Source: Bacteroidales bacterium UBA3824 (GTDB lineage Bacteria; Bacteroidota; Bacteroidia; Bacteroidales; UBA3824). From it: DNA of 64,000 nt. Shown piece by piece: positions 61,354-64,000 of the stretch. How positions within the stretch are numbered: the stretch's first letter is position 1; each line of letters opens with the position of its first letter. The stretch lies in assembly GCA_002393195.1 (NCBI GenBank), contig DGIK01000079.1, forward strand, positions 1-64,000. Direction: 5' to 3'. The notes under the pieces were generated by a model, which saw nothing but the letters and a program-made list of their open reading frames with translations, was not told where the DNA came from and searched no databases. Position numbers and translations under genes: made by a program.

Positions 61354-62535
61354 CTAATTCGCCATCCTGTAAATCTTCTCGATGTCTTCTGCCGTCAACT
61401 TCTTGAATTGACCCATTGTCATCGTGTAATCGCGGGTGCACTTGCGAGACATCTCCTTGATTTCGGCATCGGTAACATTGCGGCCGATGAGTTCGGGGAT
61501 GTTGATGGGCATACCGATTGCGTGGTAGAAACGCTCAATCGCCTCAACGCCCTGGATTGCAGTGCCTTCGGGGTCGGAGTAGTCGTTTGGAACGTCCATT
61601 ACATTGACGGCAAAACGCACAAACCTCGACACATCTTCCTTCATCACGTAACGCGCCCAACTCGGCCAGATTGCCGCGAGAGCCGCGCCGTGTGTGGCGT
61701 CAAACAATGCGCTCAATTCGTGTCCAATCTGATGCGTAGCCCAGTCGCCGACACGTCCGCAGCCGGTCAAGCCATTGTGCGCAAGGCTTCCCGCCCACAT
61801 TATCTGCGCACGGTTGCGGTAGTCCTCGGGATTTTTGAGCACTGCAAACACACATTCCTTGGCGGTGCGCAGAAGACCCTCAGCCATATTGTCGGAAAGC
61901 GTCATATCCACGTCATGCGAAAAATAACGCTCCATCGTGTGCATCATAATGTCGGTAACGCCCGCCGCCGTCTGGTATGGAGGAAGCGTGTAGGAACGCT
62001 CGGGATTCATTATTGCAAACTTGGGGCGGCAAATGTCATTGTTGTAGCCGCGCTTTACGTCTATCGCCTCGTTGGTGATGACGCTCGAATCGCTCATCTC
62101 GCTGCCCGCCGCCGGAATCGTGAGCACCGCGCCGAGCGGCACAAAAGATGTAGCCTTTGCCTTGCCGCAATAAAAATCCCACACGTCGCCGTCGTAGCCG
62201 ATGCCATACGCTATCGCCTTGCCCGAATCGATGACGCTGCCGCCGCCAACAGCGAGGATGAAATCAACGCCTTCCTTGCGGCAGAGGTCGATGCCCTCGT
62301 GCACCTTGCCAAGACGCGGGTTTGGCACCACGCCGCCGAGCGTTACATACGGGATGCCCTCGGCTTTCAGGAGGTTGCAAACCTTGTCGAGCAATCCCGA
62401 CTTCTGCGCGCTCTTTCCGCCAAAATGCACAAGCACCTTCTTGCCGCCGTATTTCTTTACCATCTGGGCGACCTTATCTTCAGATTCCTTGCCGAATACT
62501 ACCTCGGTGGGGGTATAATAATTGAAGTCTATCAT
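61354..62535 (-). CDS. Iron-containing alcohol dehydrogenase (butanol dehydrogenase type)
   Basis: 393 residues. DFNYYTPTEVVFGKESE start, NAD(P) site with FILAVGGGSVIDSGKAIAYG, LTIPAAGSEMSDSSVITN, and the metal-binding Asp/His set (AAGVTDIMMHTMERYF, WATHQIGHELSALFDATHGAALAAIWP). This is the NADPH-type branch (YqhD/BdhA) that reduces aldehydes. Usual length. Single gene; the role could be fermentative or detoxifying. Confidence 0.93.
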   Translation of the reverse strand: MIDFNYYTPTEVVFGKESEDKVAQMVKKYGGKKVLVHFGGKSAQKSGLLDKVCNLLKAEGIPYVTLGGVVPNPRLGKVHEGIDLCRKEGVDFILAVGGGSVIDSGKAIAYGIGYDGDVWDFYCGKAKATSFVPLGAVLTIPAAGSEMSDSSVITNEAIDVKRGYNNDICRPKFAIMNPERSYTLPPYQTAAGVTDIMMHTMERYFSHDVDMTLSDNMAEGLLRTAKECVFAVLKNPEDYRNRAQIMWAGSLAHNGLTGCGRVGDWATHQIGHELSALFDATHGAALAAIWPSWARYVMKEDVSRFVRFAVNVMDVPNDYSDPEGTAIQGVEAIERFYHAIGMPINIPELIGRNVTDAEIKEMSRKCTRDYTMTMGQFKKLTAEDIEKIYRMAN

Positions 62536-62720
62536 AGATATAATGGGTTTTAATTGTTTGTCAATGTTTTGATATTGAAAATCTAATTTAGTTTAATGAG
62601 CACTGTTTAACTTTGATTTTGGATGTAAAAATATAAAAACGTGATGGAATTTGCAAGGATTATTTAATGTTTCAGTTTTTTTGATTACCTTTGCGGTTTG
62701 TTAGGAAAAAAGCTAATTGT

Positions 62721-64000
62721 ATGAAAACAAGAATACTTATCTCGATAATATTGCTATTGGCTACATTAGCGGCAAAGGCGCAGGAGCGTTATTTTCAGCC
62801 GTTGGGCAGGATGTACGACCTCGATATGCAGGCCAAGATTGCTGCCGACGAGTCGGAGGACGCGCCATTTTCGGCTGTGAAACCGGTCTTGATACCGTCT
62901 GACGAGCCGTTGCCAATAGAAAAAGAACCGCTCGGCACTGCACGATGGCTGCGCACTCATTTTTTTGAGGACGATTTCCTCCAATTTTCGAGCGACATCC
63001 ACACAATCACCGTAAATCCAATCCTCCACTTCCAGCGCACCTACGTCCGCAGCGACAAGGATGCCGAACTCAATTATTTCAAGCGTCAATACAAAAACGG
63101 CGAACACGACGGCGACAAATTTTATTTTCTCAATACCCGTGGTTTTGAGGCGTTTGGACGGCTTGGCAAGAGGATTTACTTCAACACCGAATTTTACGAA
63201 AACCAGGCGCGTTATCCCCGTTATGAAGACAGCATCATCAACGTGATGCGCGGCATACCGGGACAAGGTTTCGGCAAGGCATTCAAGGTCGATGGCAAGG
63301 ATTGGGCGATGGTCTTCGGGCATATTTCCGTTGATGTCAACAAGCACCTCACGCTCACCCTCGGCAACGGCAAAAATTCCATCGGTTCGGGCTACAGGTC
63401 GGTGATATTGAGCGATTTGAGTTTCAATTACCCCTTCTTGCGTGCAGACCTCAATTTCGGCAAATTCTATTATTACGTGCTCTGGGGCTATATGCAGTCA
63501 GACCATTGGAGTTATTTCTCCACGCACGAAACCGGCGAAAGTCATTATAAATATGCAAGTTACCACGTGGCGGGATGGAAACCCAACAACAAACTCGAAC
63601 TCTCTGTAGTAGAAGGCGTTATGTGGAAAAACACCAACAAGGACAATGTTTACAAATATGGCCCTAACGCGATGATGTTTGTCCCTGTGATAGGACTGCC
63701 GCTCGCGTCGTATGGCTTCAACGAGGACAATCGTGTGCAGATTGGCTTTGATATCAACTATACACCCATAAAATACATCAAACTTTACGGGCAGTACAAT
63801 TATCAGGGCAAAAATAGGACATACAACGCACACGACTTTTACGGCTACCAAATAGGATTGCATTGGTTTGACCTCGCGTTTGACAACATCAAGGGTTTGA
63901 AAAGCCATTTGCAATTGGAGTTCACAAATTCCAACATCTCCGACGGCAGGCAGAGTTCGGATTTCTGGAATTATGGCTACCCGCTCACCACGCTCAACGT
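62721..64000 (+). CDS. Outer-membrane beta-barrel, Wzi/RemB-like (3' end outside window)
   Basis: Open from ATG at 62721 to the last base, about 426 codons with no stop. Signal peptide MKTRILISIILLLATLAAKAQ, then a region with FLQFSSDIHTITVNPILHFQ, TRGFEAFGRLGKRIYFNTEF, VFGHISVDVNKHLTLTLGNG and GSGYRSVILSDLSFNYPFLRADLNF, typical of the capsule assembly Wzi / gliding RemB barrel superfamily. Such proteins sit in the outer membrane and aid surface polysaccharide or adhesin display. A TACCTTTG -7 box is at 62686-62693. Confidence 0.8.
   Translation, partial: MKTRILISIILLLATLAAKAQERYFQPLGRMYDLDMQAKIAADESEDAPFSAVKPVLIPSDEPLPIEKEPLGTARWLRTHFFEDDFLQFSSDIHTITVNPILHFQRTYVRSDKDAELNYFKRQYKNGEHDGDKFYFLNTRGFEAFGRLGKRIYFNTEFYENQARYPRYEDSIINVMRGIPGQGFGKAFKVDGKDWAMVFGHISVDVNKHLTLTLGNGKNSIGSGYRSVILSDLSFNYPFLRADLNFGKFYYYVLWGYMQSDHWSYFSTHETGESHYKYASYHVAGWKPNNKLELSVVEGVMWKNTNKDNVYKYGPNAMMFVPVIGLPLASYGFNEDNRVQIGFDINYTPIKYIKLYGQYNYQGKNRTYNAHDFYGYQIGLHWFDLAFDNIKGLKSHLQLEFTNSNISDGRQSSDFWNYGYPLTTLN

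Noticed and set aside
61294-62553. Plus-strand frame of 419 codons opposite the alcohol dehydrogenase
   Set aside because: Exact antisense shadow of a clear enzyme; rich in His and Arg, with no known motif.

Overview
This 64 kb window comes from a Bacteroidota chromosome, most likely order Bacteroidales. The evidence is the promoter style (TTTG, about 19-21 bases, then TAnnTTTG upstream of many genes), a short 78-residue AtpC, a DUF4271-hemD-rnpA cluster, a TorF-type porin beside glnK and amtB, and gene contents such as uxaB, fucP, hrpB, RadC and HflX. No rRNA, tRNA, CRISPR array or prophage was seen. Both ends cut genes: atpD on the left and an outer-membrane barrel gene on the right.

1-17225 is dominated by signalling. 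After the end of the atp operon come three tandem plus-strand genes for periplasmic-TPR / membrane / SpoIIE-type PP2C phosphatases. The middle one has lost several metal-binding residues and looks like a pseudophosphatase. After rpsT and a family 2 glycosyltransferase comes a minus-strand operon: a membrane-anchored nSTAND1 NTPase with a beta-propeller-like end, a TPR/outer-membrane barrel protein, a lipoprotein, and a fourth SpoIIE phosphatase. Just upstream of it lies a protein with two TIR-like domains. I read this as one envelope-to-cytoplasm signalling or defence cluster.

17362-33377 is mixed housekeeping and accessory DNA: a DUF3298 protein, an AAA ATPase with a nuclease-like tail bracketed by 126-bp direct repeats, uxaB, a three-gene operon headed by a YidD-TPR fusion, a structured RNA candidate, a YafQ toxin-antitoxin pair and a toxin remnant, fucP, an amidohydrolase, an MBL-fold hydrolase, hrpB, a macro-like protein, and a GNAT-HAD fusion.

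33425-41345 is the most interesting stretch. It is an RNA-repair and RNA-surveillance island: RtcB RNA ligase, two nearly identical WYL-type regulators, a RAYT transposase, a curlin-like repeat protein, an unknown 276-residue protein, two tandem Y-RNA-like small RNAs and a Ro60/TROVE protein. Three transcription units (rtcB, the unknown protein, and the Y RNAs with Ro60) start with the same palindromic operator (TACGCAA-N5-TTGCGTA) at the same distance from the -7 box, so they form a small regulon, presumably run by the WYL proteins.

41364-64000 is mostly housekeeping: a serine hydrolase, dCMP deaminase, S41 protease, HflX, a second AAA ATPase of the same family, ManC, DUF4271-hemD-rnpA (without the usual yidD), an amtB-glnK-porin nitrogen operon, a NUDIX regulator, RadC, a ParE toxin-antitoxin pair, a FemAB-like protein, ExoIII, RsgA, a lipoprotein/outer-membrane pair, an iron alcohol dehydrogenase and the cut barrel gene. 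All function calls are from reading sequence by eye; no database search was run.
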